From positions 72,686,106 through 72,750,105 of the forward strand of contig OY755243.1 of NCBI GenBank assembly GCA_963576725.1: a DNA stretch of 64,000 bases. Direction: 5' to 3'. Under the pieces are notes generated by a model. That model saw only the letters and a program-made list of their open reading frames with translations. It ran no database searches and was not told where the DNA came from. This document shows, piece by piece, positions 40,276 to 49,556 of the stretch (within the stretch, counting starts at the first letter, position 1; each line of letters opens with the position of its first letter). The position numbers were made by a program, and so were the translations under genes. Source of the DNA: Azorinus chamasolen (lineage: Eukaryota; Mollusca; Bivalvia; Cardiida; Solecurtidae).

Positions 40276-40502
40276 GTAGAACCTGTCTTAGGCTGTTATC
40301 AAATAGAGGTCTAATATTGGTCTGTAAGACAAATGATAGCTTAATGCAGGTCAAAAGTATTTTGCAATACATTAATCAACCAACCATTTTTAAGGTTTCT
40401 GTATTCAATTAATCGGTGTCCATGCTTATAAAACTTAGTTGAGTCTGAGTTCGTTCTCAAGTTTTTGATTGGTCAGATTTATAAGCATGGACCCAGGTTC
40501 TA
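40276..40502. mobile_element. TA-2 MITE interrupted by FB-1
   Basis: CAGTAGAACCTGTCTTAGGC left, CCAGGTTCTAC right. Core TGATAGCTTAATGCAGGTC. The FB-1 segment 40424-40488 replaces part of the right arm. Confidence 0.72.
40424..40488. repeat. short FB-1 copy
   Basis: GGTGTCCATGCTTATAAAAC to TTTATAAGCATGGACCC, with a single TTGATTGGTCAGATT inside. Confidence 0.75.
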
Positions 40503-40527
40503 CAATATCTCCATATTCTTCACTTAC

Positions 40528-40580
40528 CGTTTCATGCCTTGTTGTTGGAGGTGGGGGTTCTTTAACTATTGGGCTCCGAG
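40528..40580 (-). CDS. GAREM-like: GAREM-like gene 1, exon 4
   Basis: A 53-nt exon between TTATTTGTAG and GTAAGT. The first two nucleotides complete a codon begun in exon 3; 17 codons follow (RSPIVKEPPPPTTRHET), ending in phase 0. Pro-rich, likely SH3-binding linker. The paralog's matching exon (62582-62655) also starts with two nucleotides and ends in phase 0. Confidence 0.82.
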
Positions 40581-40639
40581 CTACAAATAAATTGGATACA
40601 AGTTAACCCCTATCCCACTACATGTATTTGCAAGTAAAC

Positions 40640-40740
40640 TCGTACTTGCAAACAGCTTGGATCCAGATCAGACCCCGAGTAACTCGGTGTCGCATCAGGT
40701 TCCTAGCTGTTTGACACCCGGTCAATATTTTCTCAAAAGC
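40640..40740. repeat. HP-E hairpin
   Basis: TTGCAAACAGCTTGGATCCA, CCCGAGTAACTCGG, CATCAGGTTCCTAGCTG, TTTGACACCCGGTCAATA. Confidence 0.7.
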
Positions 40741-40781
40741 TTGTTCTAGTTCGATACTATTTTGAATCAAAGTCATTTATC

Positions 40782-41031
40782 GTAACCCTTCTCTTGCTGA
40801 TTTTTAAAATACAGTTCTCCTTCTTTACCCATGCCCTGTTGTATAATTACATATATCTTCACTGTGTACAAGTATTTCGTTGTGCAATCACTGCTGTGGA
40901 GTGCACTGGTTGCACAATCAACTTGTACATAGTGCAGATCCTGATGAGACAGCTCCTGCAGGAGCTGTCTCATCTGGGTCTTCACTATCTACAGGTAGGT
41001 ATATTGACGTGAATAGCAAGCGAAGGGTTAA
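40782..41031 (-). mobile_element. TTAA-3 MITE
   Basis: TAACCCTTCTCTTGCTGATT left, ATAGCAAGCGAAGGGTTAA right. Perfect apex CAGCTCCTGCAGGAGCTG. Confidence 0.92.
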
Positions 41032-41062
41032 ATATATCTCATCATGGATCTAGCGCTTTTTA

Positions 41063-41545
41063 AAAACACTTTTGCAAACAGAGTAGACCCCTGTACCTGT
41101 AGGAGCCGTCTGATTAGGGTCTGCACTGTTTGCTTACACATTTAATATTTTCTACAGTTTTTTTTTCATGGTAAACAAATTCCTTTGCTCATGGTGCAAG
41201 TGTATACATTCAGCTGGTGCATGTTCATGATGTTTACTGAATGAATGATTCTACAATTTAATTTCTGCCAATATATTCATATACAGTAAAACCTCGATAC
41301 TACGAACACTCACATACGTACCATTATTGATCTTGCAGCTTAATGCAGGATGAAAGTCATGCAGAAATCTCCTATAAGAGCTTTCTGCATGACTTTCACC
41401 CTGCATTAAGCAGCCACCTGCCTACAAAGACGTAAAGTCTTCATTACTAATTTGTTAACTGTATCATAGAATTCAGCTAATTAGTATTCGTAAAATAATT
41501 ATTTCCTAAATGAATATTCATTAAGTTAAAAGTTCGGAAATGCTT
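41063..41545 (+). mobile_element. TTAA-1b MITE split by TA-7
   Basis: Hairpin GCAAACAGAGTAGACCC to GGGTCTGCACTGTTTGC with the first arm shortened. A TTTCTGCCAATATATTCATA join precedes the insert, and GAATTCAGCTAATTAGTATT follows it. Confidence 0.72.
41284..41461. mobile_element. TA-7 MITE nested in TTAA-1b
   Basis: CAGTAAAACCTCGATACTAC left. Core TTGCAGCTTAATGCAGGATG, apex ATCTCCTATAAGAGCTTT. The right end TTTGTTAACTG is eroded. TA flanks. Confidence 0.82.
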
Positions 41546-42028
41546 ATGTATTAACCATATAAGGAAACTAACTTAAGTTGGTGTTTTCCCACTTTACCAA
41601 CCTCTATTGTTTACAAAAGAAAAAGTAATTGGTGTGGTGGAAATACATTGTTCAGCTATAACAATAGATCCCGGATGTGATTATTGCTCAGGTTGGCTAT
41701 ACATGGATCCCTTAAAGTTTATACTATTAACAATTATTATTAGATTAAGTTAAGTTTTATATTGGAGAATCTCAAACAAATAAAACAGTCCTATATTTTG
41801 ATTTATATACATGTATTCATCATTTATTTATATACATGTAAATGTATTTATACATTAACCACGAACATTTTATTGGTATACCTATGTCACACATATGAGC
41901 CAGGACACAACAAAATAAGCCTAACGACAGTGCAACTAATGAAGATCCCGATCAGAGTCTGCACTATTTGCAGCAGTAGTGGAACACCGTTTATTATTCT
42001 GACAAGTGACAGTGTTGACCATGATCAG
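41546..42028. other. intronic spacer
   Basis: AT-rich sequence with (TATACATGTA)-like repeats at 41803-41850. No exon recognised. Confidence 0.4.
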
Positions 42029-42205
42029 GGTCCATGCTTATAAAGCTTTTTAGTTGAGTCTGAGTTTTTTCGCAAGCTTTTGATTGGTCAGATTTGAGTT
42101 CTCAAGCTTTTGATTGGTCAGATTTGAGCCAAAGGCTCAAATCTGACCAATCAAAAACTTGAGAACGAACTCAGACTCAACTAAAAAGTTTTATAAGCAT
42201 GGACC
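42029..42205. repeat. FB-1 foldback element
   Basis: GGTCCATGCTTATAAAGC to TTTTATAAGCATGGACC, a 177-bp palindrome. The left arm carries the unit TTCTCAAGCTTTTGATTGGT plus CAGATTTGAG twice, the right arm once. Apex GAGCCAAAGGCTC. Confidence 0.9.
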
Positions 42206-42293
42206 CAGACTCCACAGTTGACTCGGTGGCAGATTTGGATACACTATACTTTCCAAGTGTCTGAATTTCCTCGAGAAAAGCATGACAAGAATA

Positions 42294-42468
42294 CAGTAAG
42301 CTCCCGCTAATGCGACCACTAAGAGAGGTATAATTCTGGGTGCTAGATGCAGGTGGTAGCTTAACGCAGGACAAAAGTAATGCAGAAAGTTCCTGCATTA
42401 AGCAAACACCTGCTTATAAAGACACCCATGTTTATTCATTAAGTGATTGCATTAGAGGAGATCTACTG
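42294..42468. mobile_element. TA-4 MITE, second inner arm deleted
   Basis: CAGTAAGCTCCCGCTAATGC left, GCATTAGAGGAGATCTACTG right. The centre is AGAAAGTTCCTGCATTAAGC. Confidence 0.85.
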
Positions 42469-42472
42469 TATG

Positions 42473-42710
42473 CAATCACCCATTCCCTCATGAATATTTA
42501 TGTAAGAAATAATGACATCATGAATATTTATTTGCTGAACATTTTATAAAAGTATATGAATGCGGAGTATGTTGGTCAATGCAGAAACTGTTGAATCAGA
42601 CCTTTATAATTCCATCAGCAAAGAGAGCAGCCCCTAAACAGACGGCCCCTACAAGAATCGTCTGATCTGGGTCTATTCTGTTTGCAAAGTCGAGAAAAAG
42701 CGTTTTTACC
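42473..42710 (-). mobile_element. TTAA-1b MITE close to a splice donor
   Basis: CACCCATTCCCTCATGAATA left, worn right end in CGTTTTTACC. Hairpin AAAGAGAGCAGCCCC to GGGTCTATTCTGTTTGC. It ends about 40 bp from the exon 3 donor. Confidence 0.72.
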
Positions 42711-42749
42711 AGCAAAAATGTTAATTTATTGGTTCTACACTGTACTCAC

Positions 42750-42842
42750 CTGGTATTGGTGGCGCAGGTTCATCGTAAATGTCATCTGGTGTATCTTCCG
42801 TTACTTCCGTGTCATCTGTTCCCCATTGCTGCCTTTTTCTGT
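42750..42842 (-). CDS. GAREM-like: GAREM-like gene 1, exon 3
   Basis: A 93-nt exon between TTCTAAAAG and GTGAGT. Two leading nucleotides close the codon opened by exon 2 (G+AC, Asp). It reads RKRQQWGTDDTEVTEDTPDD, then IYDEPAPPIP, and ends one nucleotide into the next codon. The acidic stretch with YDEP followed by a PPxP motif fits a phosphotyrosine/SH3 adaptor linker. Confidence 0.83.
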
Positions 42843-42859
42843 CTTTTAGAAAGAAATCA

Positions 42860-43256
42860 TAAAATTAGCTTAAACTATTCAACTTAAAGCTATGTTCATT
42901 GTTTCTATAAATCAGTCAATCCTAAGTTATACTTATATCCATATCCTTAAAATAATGCGTATAGCCTCTTTTCCAACTATATAATTATATACATGTATTC
43001 AGCTAAATATTATGGACATATGAATACAAACCGCCGACTTTTTAAGACATGGAAATCTTCGTCGATGTTACGGAAATCAACGGACATATTCGGCCAAACT
43101 CCATTTGGCACCAAATCCATTTCGGAAAAAAACAGTAATATTGATGAGAGGTTCACAACAGCTGCTGACATGGGTTGTTTTAAAAAGAACACAATATGTC
43201 AAAACTGTGTTATAGTTGACCCACATGTAAATTGAAAAGAATACTTTCGATATACA
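42860..43256. other. intronic spacer
   Basis: No repeat recognised. Open frames on both strands at about 42993-43235 show no family features. Confidence 0.35.
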
Positions 43257-43385
43257 GTAGAACCTGTCTTAAGCGGTCATCAAAAAGAAGTCTAATTATG
43301 GGTCTGTTAGGCAGGTGATTGCGTATGCATAACAAAAGTAAATTATAAAGCTCCTACAGTTCATTATTTTACAACAGTCTAAAGG
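43257..43385. mobile_element. TA-2 MITE, left half only
   Basis: CAGTAGAACCTGTCTTAAGC, GGTCATCAAAAAGAAGTC, AGGCAGGTGATTGCGTATGC; it peters out after AAAGCTCCTACAG. Confidence 0.7.
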
Positions 43386-43489
43386 CTGGTATACTAGACT
43401 TGCATAGATTTATGTAGAAACATTATTCAGAAATGTTTTATTCGAACAAAATTGTTTTCAAACGGAGAAATTTCTGCTCCAACGATTGA

Positions 43490-43562
43490 CTATTAACTCC
43501 AATAGGAGCTGTCTGATCTTATTCTTCTCTGTTTGCAAAGTCATAAAGTGTGAAGGGTTAAA
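43490..43562. repeat. TTAA-1b hairpin remnant
   Basis: AATAGGAGCTGTCTGATC, TTCTTCTCTGTTTGC, then GTGTGAAGGGTTAA. Confidence 0.6.
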
Positions 43563-43593
43563 GGTGAATTATACAGGAATTGTGAAAAAACTA

Positions 43594-43798
43594 CAGTAAA
43601 GTGTCCATAATGCAGCCACATGATTTATCAACATAGAAGTCTGTAAACGCAAGTGATTACTTAATGCATGGTAAACCTTATACAGAAAGTTCATATAAGG
43701 GATTTCTGTACAGCTTTTGCCGTGCATTAAGCTGCCATCTGTTTTAAAAATCCAGAATTATTCTCCTTCTGAATGGTTATGTTAGTGAGGTTTTACTG
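43594..43798. mobile_element. TA-4 palindromic MITE
   Basis: CAGTAAAGTGTCCATAATGC left, TTAGTGAGGTTTTACTG right, TA flanks. Core ACTTAATGCATGGTAAACC, worn apex AAGTTCATATAAGGGATTT. Confidence 0.85.
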
Positions 43799-43839
43799 TA
43801 TTAACTTTTCACGAGCTTGTGTATCTTTTTGCCTTCAGA

Positions 43840-44250
43840 AATAATTAGTCTTAAGCGACTATTAAAAATTATATACAGTAAAACCTCTCTATTACGACCA
43901 CTAAATTACATCAAGTATTTTGTGTTAAAGACAGGTGGATGCTTAAAGCAAGATGAAAGTAAAACAGAACGCTCCTATAGGAGCGTTCTGGGTTTTTTTC
44001 ACCTTGCTTTAAGCAACCACCTGCCAAAAATACCAACTAATTTACACAGTTTAGCCGCCGTTGTAGAGAGGTTTTACTGTATATTGGTCTTTAAGACAGG
44101 TATAAGCTTAATGCAGGTACATGTAGAAAGTAATACAAAACGTTCATTTATGAGCTTTTTGCATCACGTGTGCCCTGTATTAAGTAAACATTTGCTTTTA
44201 AAAGCCCCCAAAGTTCAATAAATGAATTGTCGCTTAAGACCGGTTCTACA
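43840..44250. mobile_element. TA-2 MITE split by TA-1, ending at a splice donor
   Basis: TTAGTCTTAAGCGACTATTA left (terminus eroded); after the TA-1 insert TTGGTCTTTAAGACAGGTAT, then AGCTTAATGCAGGTACATG and the end CTTAAGACCGGTTCTAC. The right end lies about 17 bp from the exon 2 donor. Confidence 0.8.
43876..44079. mobile_element. TA-1 MITE nested in TA-2
   Basis: CAGTAAAACCTCTCTATTAC to GTAGAGAGGTTTTACTG with TA flanks. Apex AACGCTCCTATAGGAGCGTT. Confidence 0.9.
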
Positions 44251-44266
44251 TACATTCAGTTTGTAC

Positions 44267-44951
44267 CTGGTTTTTCATCCTCTTGCATGATAACTCTGCT
44301 GTTCAAGCAAGTGACCAAACGTTTGTCTGGTTTTATTACGTACAACAAGTCATTTATGAATTCCGAATTCATCACCAGCGGAAACTTTCTTTCCAGAAAA
44401 GCGTATTTGTTCTCAGACACATTGAATTTGACCAATTTCACCATTTCTGTTTTCCATCGAGTTTTAGGTATGAGGGCAATTTTAAAAGTTTTCTTTCCAC
44501 CTGTTGGGCTCTTATCGTGTGAATGGTCTCGCAGCCAGCAAACGTAGAACTCTCTGTCCTCGGAACCAAGCAACTGCATGGCAGCGTATGTCATCACCAG
44601 GGTGTTATTTACCCATGTAGGTGTACTGGAGATGACTTTTTCAAGCTCTGGTTCTTCCACGAATTTGACGATCTTCGGTAAATACGTCGTCGTCAGCACT
44701 TCAGGTAGTGAATACAGTCTGGTATCCGGTATAGCGGTGAAATTGACGAACGTATCCTCGCTAAATAAATACTTGGTTTTGTCCTTTGCAGTTCCTTCGA
44801 GATATTCCGAATTTTCGTATTCTGTTTGGAACACATTTGTAACTTCTAGGACAGTGCCTTTTCGTACTGTTGTTATTTCCCCCATGTCGGGTGGTGGTGT
44901 TGTTTTAGTGTCCAATTCTGCTCTGATGAAACGAGGAAGGTCAGCAATGAT
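44267..44951 (-). CDS. GAREM-like: GAREM-like gene 1, exon 2: CABIT region
   Basis: A 685-nt exon from acceptor CACTTTTCAG to donor CCAG|GTACAA. It starts in phase 0 (IIADLPRFIRAEL) and ends after one nucleotide, which agrees with exon 3. The open frame beginning at 44915 uses a TTG and is not the real start. The 228 residues continue the CABIT fold: LYSLPEVLTTTYLPKIVKFV resembles the opening LP...YxLPxIVxL strand of CABIT modules, and TFKIALIPKTRW with LLYVIKPDK lies in the second half. CABIT domains occur in GAREM and THEMIS signalling adaptors; I infer a cytoplasmic scaffold downstream of receptor tyrosine kinases. Confidence 0.83.
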
Positions 44952-44996
44952 CTGAAAAGTGGAACATACATGTAAACAGTGGGCCAGATGGTAATG

Positions 44997-45418
44997 CAGA
45001 GAAGTCTCGCCGATGCGACCAAATACATGTAAAACCTCTCTATAACGGCAACTAAATTACATCAAGTATTTTGAGTTAAAGGCATGTGCATGCTTAAGGC
45101 ATGGTGGACGTAAAACAGAACGCTCCTATAGGAGCGTTCTGTTTTACTTTCACCTTGCTTTAAGCGGCGACCTGTCCTAAATACCAAATAATTAATACAA
45201 TTTGTGTCCGTTATAGAGAGGTTTTACATGTACTTTATTAATATATGAGTCTGTAAAAGCAGGGGATTGCTGAATGTAGGGTAAAGGTAACGCATAAAGC
45301 TCCTGTTGAAGCTTTCCGCATAATGGCATAATGTTTTATGTATTAAGCTCCTACCTGATTTAAAACCCCAGACTTATACTGACTTTGAGGGGGTCGTATA
45401 AGCAAGACTTTAATGCTG
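44997..45418. mobile_element. TA-4 MITE split by TA-1
   Basis: CAGAGAAGTCTCGCCGATGC left; after the TA-1 insert ATTAATATATGAGTCTGTA, then AGGGGATTGCTGAATGTAGG. Apex AAGCTCCTGTTGAAGCTTT, right end CAAGACTTTAATGCTG. Confidence 0.8.
45026..45230. mobile_element. TA-1 MITE nested in TA-4
   Basis: CATGTAAAACCTCTCTATAA to GAGAGGTTTTACATG. Apex AACGCTCCTATAGGAGCGTT. Confidence 0.88.
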
Positions 45419-45924
45419 TAATAGCGCCAATTCTTTATCATTCCATACTTAATGAGTTGTCTTAAATGGTAAGAGATAAATAAGGTTGGTTGAATGTAGA
45501 TCAAATAATAAGATTGATTCATTCATAAAAAAGTACGTTTATTATTACATTCACAGATAGCTATGAAAGTCTTTGAAAGAGATCCATCTATATGGTCGAA
45601 AAAGCAGTATTCGAGCAGGACAATATTGACTTTAGCAAACGAGCCATAAATTAATCACGAAATATCAGATTCTGTTTATCTCATAAACGTGAAACACGGT
45701 GACTTTGCTTCTTGGGGCGTTAAATTCAGTTGTCTACGAGTTGATACATAACTACTTGAATAGCTCTGATCTAATCTTTCGACCACTAAGGGCATTTTTC
45801 AAAGATTATCTCGTCAAACTACACGTCACATTTTTGTTACATGCATTCAGCCATAAAATTAAAGAGAACAATGTTGATCGAGCGTTCAGGTTGATGTAAC
45901 GCACGCAGTGCGTAACGCTAGATG
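45419..45924. other. intronic spacer
   Basis: No exon recognised. It ends in a small hairpin GTAACGCAC, GCA, GTGCGTAAC (45897-45917), which might be the head of a minus-strand hairpin-headed element. Confidence 0.35.
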
Positions 45925-46078
45925 CAGTAAAACCTCTCTATAACGGTCACTAAATTACATCAAGTATTTTCCTATAGGAGCGTTCTGTTTTACTTTCACC
46001 TTGCTTTAAGCAGCCACCTGCCCTAATATACCAACTAATTAACACAATTTAGTGGCCGTTATAGAGAGGGTTTTACTG
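45925..46078. mobile_element. TA-1 MITE with one arm deleted
   Basis: CAGTAAAACCTCTCTATAAC left; ACATCAAGTATTTT jumps directly to CCTATAGGAGCGTTC, so the deletion starts in the left arm and stops at the apex. The right arm is complete. Confidence 0.87.
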
Positions 46079-46342
46079 TATGGTCCTGACAGGTATACTC
46101 TGTCATGGTTATAAGAATTTAGTTTTTTTAAATAAGTAAAGTGAACGTAGATTGTAATGAGTTATATCTAATCTTAATTACTGGTTACATACAATACTCT
46201 TCCTAGACAGTGATTACTTTTCAGTTTATTACAAATGACTTATAGTTATTAGATTCATTGTTTCATTGTTGCGAGTCCCAAGGAAATTCAAAATCGCACT
46301 TTGGATTTTTATGTTCAACAAGAGCCAGCATGAGTGTATATA
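46079..46342. other. intronic spacer
   Basis: No feature recognised. Confidence 0.35.
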
Positions 46343-46686
46343 CAGTGAACCCTCATTATACCGGCATTCGTTACAATGGCACCCTCGTTATACCGGCAGT
46401 ATGCATTGAAACAAAATTACCGTTACGTCTCTGAAACAACCACCGAATATTTAGGTGCAATGCCAATAAGACAGGTGATCGCTTTATGCAGAACACAAGA
46501 AGTGCAAAAAGCTCCCACAGGGAGCTTTATGCCCTTCTTGTGTTCTGCATTAAGCGATCACCTGTTGGCACTAGTTTAAAACTGGCCACATGGTTCCTTT
46601 CATATTTAAACTCGTTATAACGGCAACCTCGTTATACCAGCAAAATGTCTGGAAACAAACACCTCCGTGGTAACGACGGTTCACTG
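46343..46686. mobile_element. TA-6 palindromic MITE
   Basis: CAGTGAACCCTCATTATACC left, TAACGACGGTTCACTG right, TA flanks. Two TTATACCGGC-like words per arm, core CGCTTTATGCAGAACACAAG, apex AAAGCTCCCACAGGGAGCTTT. 344 bp. Confidence 0.92.
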
Positions 46687-46773
46687 TACGACAACGTCTA
46701 TTTGATACAGGTGCATGTGATAGGTTCATGGGATTGGACGATCGCCACTACTTGTCAAACGTTATCAAATATA

Positions 46774-46986
46774 TCAACCATTTACTCCATGCATATTTAT
46801 TTAAGAAATAATTATATCATGAATATTAATTAGATTAATTTGTTATAAAGGCCAATGACACAGGTGTATTTGGCCATGGCAGAAACAGAACAGTAAACTC
46901 ATATTTATAATAAAGGAGCCGTCTGATCTGGGTCTACTATGTTTGCAAAGGCACATTAAGGCGTATTTATGCAGTAAAAAGGGTTA
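46774..46986 (-). mobile_element. TTAA-1b MITE lacking one hairpin arm
   Basis: AACCATTTACTCCATGCATA left. The body runs to ATATTTATAATAAAGGAGCCG: the first arm is gone and the sequence resumes inside the apex. Right end GCAGTAAAAAGGGTTAA. Confidence 0.77.
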
Positions 46987-46996
46987 ATCATGATAT

Positions 46997-47219
46997 TTAA
47001 CCCTTTCCCTGTTCTATGTTTATTCCAAATTTCAGTACCTACTGAATATTCATGGCCAAAATAGTTAGCATTCCATATGGAAAGTGGAACTTTGTCGCCA
47101 TTTCAGAAAGTAAAGATACGTATCTATCAAATTCTATTAGCAAACAGAGGAGCCGTCTGATCTGGGTCTACTCTGTTTGCAAATGCGTAAACACACGTTT
47201 ATATGAGAGAAAGGGTTAA
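46997..47219 (-). mobile_element. TTAA-1a MITE lacking most of one arm
   Basis: TTAACCCTTTCCCTGTTCTA to GAGAGAAAGGGTTAA with both TTAA. GCAAACAGAGGAGCCGTCTG shows a jump from the base of the first arm to the apex. Confidence 0.88.
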
Positions 47220-47276
47220 GGCGTGTTTATGCAGTAAAAAAGGTTAATCAAGATATTTGATCCAGTATCACAGTCC

Positions 47277-47364
47277 AAAGAGACAGTTGCCAATAGCCGT
47301 GAACGCGACATGCAAGCGTTAAAGAGACAGTTGCCAATAGCCTTGAACGCGACATGCAAGCGTT
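47277..47364. repeat. 44-bp tandem duplication
   Basis: AAAGAGACAGTTGCCAATAG plus CCGTGAACGCGACATGCAAG and CGTT occurs twice in tandem, with one difference (CCGTG/CCTTG). Confidence 0.88.
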
Positions 47365-47367
47365 TTA

Positions 47368-47570
47368 TTTAACCATTGTCCTCATGAACATTAATGTATG
47401 AATTGATCAATGAGTGAAGCTTTATTGACTTAAAAGATTAATATTCCAAGGGAATATTTGGCTTAGATAAAAATAAATATAGGATCACGTATGTATACTT
47501 TCATAAGCAAACACAGCAGACCTTGATCAGACGGTTGTCCAAGCTGTTTGACACTCGATCCTAGTTACCT
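47368..47570 (-). repeat. TTAA-1b / HP-E hybrid fragment
   Basis: TTTAACCATTGTCCTCATGA and the TTAA-1b long half lead to GCAAACACAGCAGACC; after GATCAGACGG the sequence switches to CCAAGCTGTTTGACACTCG, the HP-E tail. Confidence 0.6.
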
Positions 47571-47742
47571 GAAAACTTGAGCGGTTTGGAAGTTATTGAC
47601 ACTTTCGGTGCCATATTTCTAATTGTCGTCTGCAATCAAAGTTTGTTAAATCATTCGGTAAAATAAGGAAATAAGATAAAAAAAATCCAAATTTCAAAGA
47701 AATACAGCACAGATATAGAAATAGAGTTTGAGACAAAGAGTG

Positions 47743-47810
47743 AAACCCCTGATCAGACGCCGCCTTGAAAAGGCGACATCTGATCTGGGACTGCACTGTT
47801 TGTCGTGGTA
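47743..47810. repeat. isolated hairpin
   Basis: CCCCTGATCAGACGCCGCC pairs with GGCGACATCTGATCTGGG; tail ACTGCACTGTTTGTC. Confidence 0.6.
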
Positions 47811-47923
47811 CATTTTTGCCACATTGGCGGTGAAATGGTTAAATCTACTACAAAGTTTATAGAGTTTAGCAGTCATCAAATTTTACAGCAGAACAGAGAT
47901 TGAATATACCCCGACTAAATTTA

Positions 47924-48129
47924 CAGTAGAATTTCTCTAAACCTGAATTTTATTAAAGAACAATTTATGTTTTGTTATGCAGGTGGCTGCATAATGCAGA
48001 TTGGAAGTCATGCAGAAAGCTCCTTTTGGGAGCTTTCTGAATTACTTTCAGCCTGCATTAAGCTGTCTCCTGTCTGAAAGACCGACTACGGTGCCAAATA
48101 TAACGTCCGGTTTAGAGAGATTTAACTAT
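47924..48129. mobile_element. TA-5 palindromic MITE
   Basis: CAGTAGAATTTCTCTAAACC left; CGTCCGGTTTAGAGAGATTT right. Core GGTGGCTGCATAATGCAG, apex AAGCTCCTTTTGGGAGCTTT. Confidence 0.85.
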
Positions 48130-48430
48130 GTGAGTATGGGATACACGTAATGTAATCACGGTGATTCATCATTCGCATTTCAGGGACCGTGAGATATTGT
48201 GAAAGGTGAAATAAATGTTCACCAAAAGCCATGCTTTTTGAATAACTGAATGATAATATCATATGTACATGCTGTGGTTCTCATTAAACAAAATTAACAA
48301 TTTCAGCTAACACATTTCACCGTAACAAGATCGTCTGCTAAGCTTATCGTCTGATCTATGTTTCAAACTTGCTTTTTCTTCTATTTGACAAAGATACATA
48401 ACGAGTTCAATCAATCCATACAGTAAAGCA
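48130..48430. other. intronic spacer
   Basis: No feature recognised. Confidence 0.35.
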
Positions 48431-48500
48431 GTCTGGATCCGGATCATACGATGCCGAGATAACTTGGCGTCTCATCAGGATCCAAACTATTTACAAAGGC
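48430..48500. repeat. HP-E hairpin
   Basis: CAGTCTGGATCCGGATCATA, CGATGCCGAGATAACTTGG, CGTCTCATCAGGATCCAAAC. Confidence 0.68.
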
Positions 48501-48570
48501 TGATGGAGGCGAACTACACTCTCATTTACACTCTGATATTTTGTATGTAGGTCTGATTAGACGTGGCATT

Positions 48571-48811
48571 TTAACCCTTTCTCTTATATCTTCTACCGAA
48601 AAGGAGCATTTACTATAGAGAAAAGGAAAATGTTAGAATTATGTAGTTTTGAAACCATTGTGATTATCGGCGAGTGGGTGAGTGGAATTTTACACCCTGT
48701 GATAAATAGAGCATTTGCTCCCATGGAGCAAAATGCTGTATTTATCACAATGGTTTCAAGAAGTGGATTTTACAGAGACGTCAAAAGGCGTCGGTAGGAA
48801 GGAATTGGTTA
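48571..48811 (-). mobile_element. TTAA-2 MITE with internal insertion
   Basis: TTAACCCTTTCTCTTATATC left, GGAATTGGTTAC right. About 40 bp (TATCGGCGAGTGGGTGAGTG and following) sits in the left arm between two copies of TGTGAT. Apex GCTCCCATGGAGC. Confidence 0.8.
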
Positions 48812-48995
48812 CATACCGCGGCTGATCTTGGTCTACTCTGTTTTGCAAACGACCGGGTCACCCACTAGGCCGATCAAATGGACAGCCCTTTCACTAATGG
48901 ACATGTACATGTATACATGAAATACTCACCTCATGAAAAATCGTTAACTTAATTTTAATAAGATAAACTATCACAAGAATTTTGGTTTAGGCAAA

Positions 48996-49123
48996 AACTG
49001 AAGTATGAGATATTTCATTAGCAACAAAAACAGGCCCCGATCAGACGGCTCCTGTAAGAGCCTTCTGATATGGATCTACTTTGTTTTCAAAGGCGTAAAA
49101 ACGTTTACATGAGAGAAAGTGTA
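48996..49123 (-). mobile_element. TTAA-1 hairpin with right end
   Basis: GCAACAAAAACAGGCCCC, apex GGCTCCTGTAAGAGCC, GGATCTACTTTGTTTTC, ending ATGAGAGAAAGTG. Confidence 0.68.
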
Positions 49124-49536
49124 ATCCTTTTCCACATATAAACGCGTTTTCCATGCATTTGCAAACAGAGAAGATCAAGACAAGAGTGTTCCTGTAGAAG
49201 ACGAGGGTCTGTCCAGTTTGTTTATGAATCATAAAGATCTGACTCTGCAATGTCTACCAATACCAAAACATTCTTTGTACAGTAAAACATCTCTATAACG
49301 GTCACTAATTTGTGTTGATTAGTTAAAAGCAAGGTGAAAGTTAAACAGAACGCTCCGTTTTACGTTCACCTTGCTTTAAGCAGCCACCTGCCTTGAACAC
49401 AAACTATTTGATGTAATTAAGTGGCCGTTATAGAGAGGTTTTACTGTACATATGTTGTTGTTTTTTGTTTTTTTTAATCAGCCAATAAATATTAATAAAG
49501 TCATCATTTCTTCAATGACTATTGAACAGTTATAGG
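49124..49536 (+). mobile_element. TTAA-1b MITE split by TA-1
   Basis: CCTTTTCCACATATAAACGC left. Degraded hairpin at 49160-49222. The body TCTGACTCTGCAATGTCTAC is interrupted, then resumes near CAATAAATATTAATAAAGTC and ends GAACAGTTATAGGGTCA, about 20 bp from the exon 1 donor. Confidence 0.7.
49280..49446. mobile_element. TA-1 MITE with shortened centre
   Basis: CAGTAAAACATCTCTATAAC to TATAGAGAGGTTTTACTG, TA flanks. The apex has collapsed to AACGCTCCGTTTTACG. Confidence 0.87.
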
Positions 49537-49556
49537 GTCATTGATGAAATGCGTAC

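Larger units (their letters stand above)
37973..40527 (-). other. GAREM-like gene 1, intron 4
   Basis: About 2.55 kb between exon 4 and exon 5, phase 0. It holds a TA-6 element, a large minisatellite and several TTAA elements, listed separately. Confidence 0.8.

Noticed and set aside
42993..43235. Open frames on both strands in GAREM-like gene 1 intron 2
   Set aside because: No acceptor/donor pair of the right phase and no recognisable motif; the exon 2 to exon 3 junction is already in phase without it.
44227..44955. Plus-strand open frames opposite the CABIT exon
   Set aside because: Antisense shadows; the minus frame has matching splice phases and family motifs.
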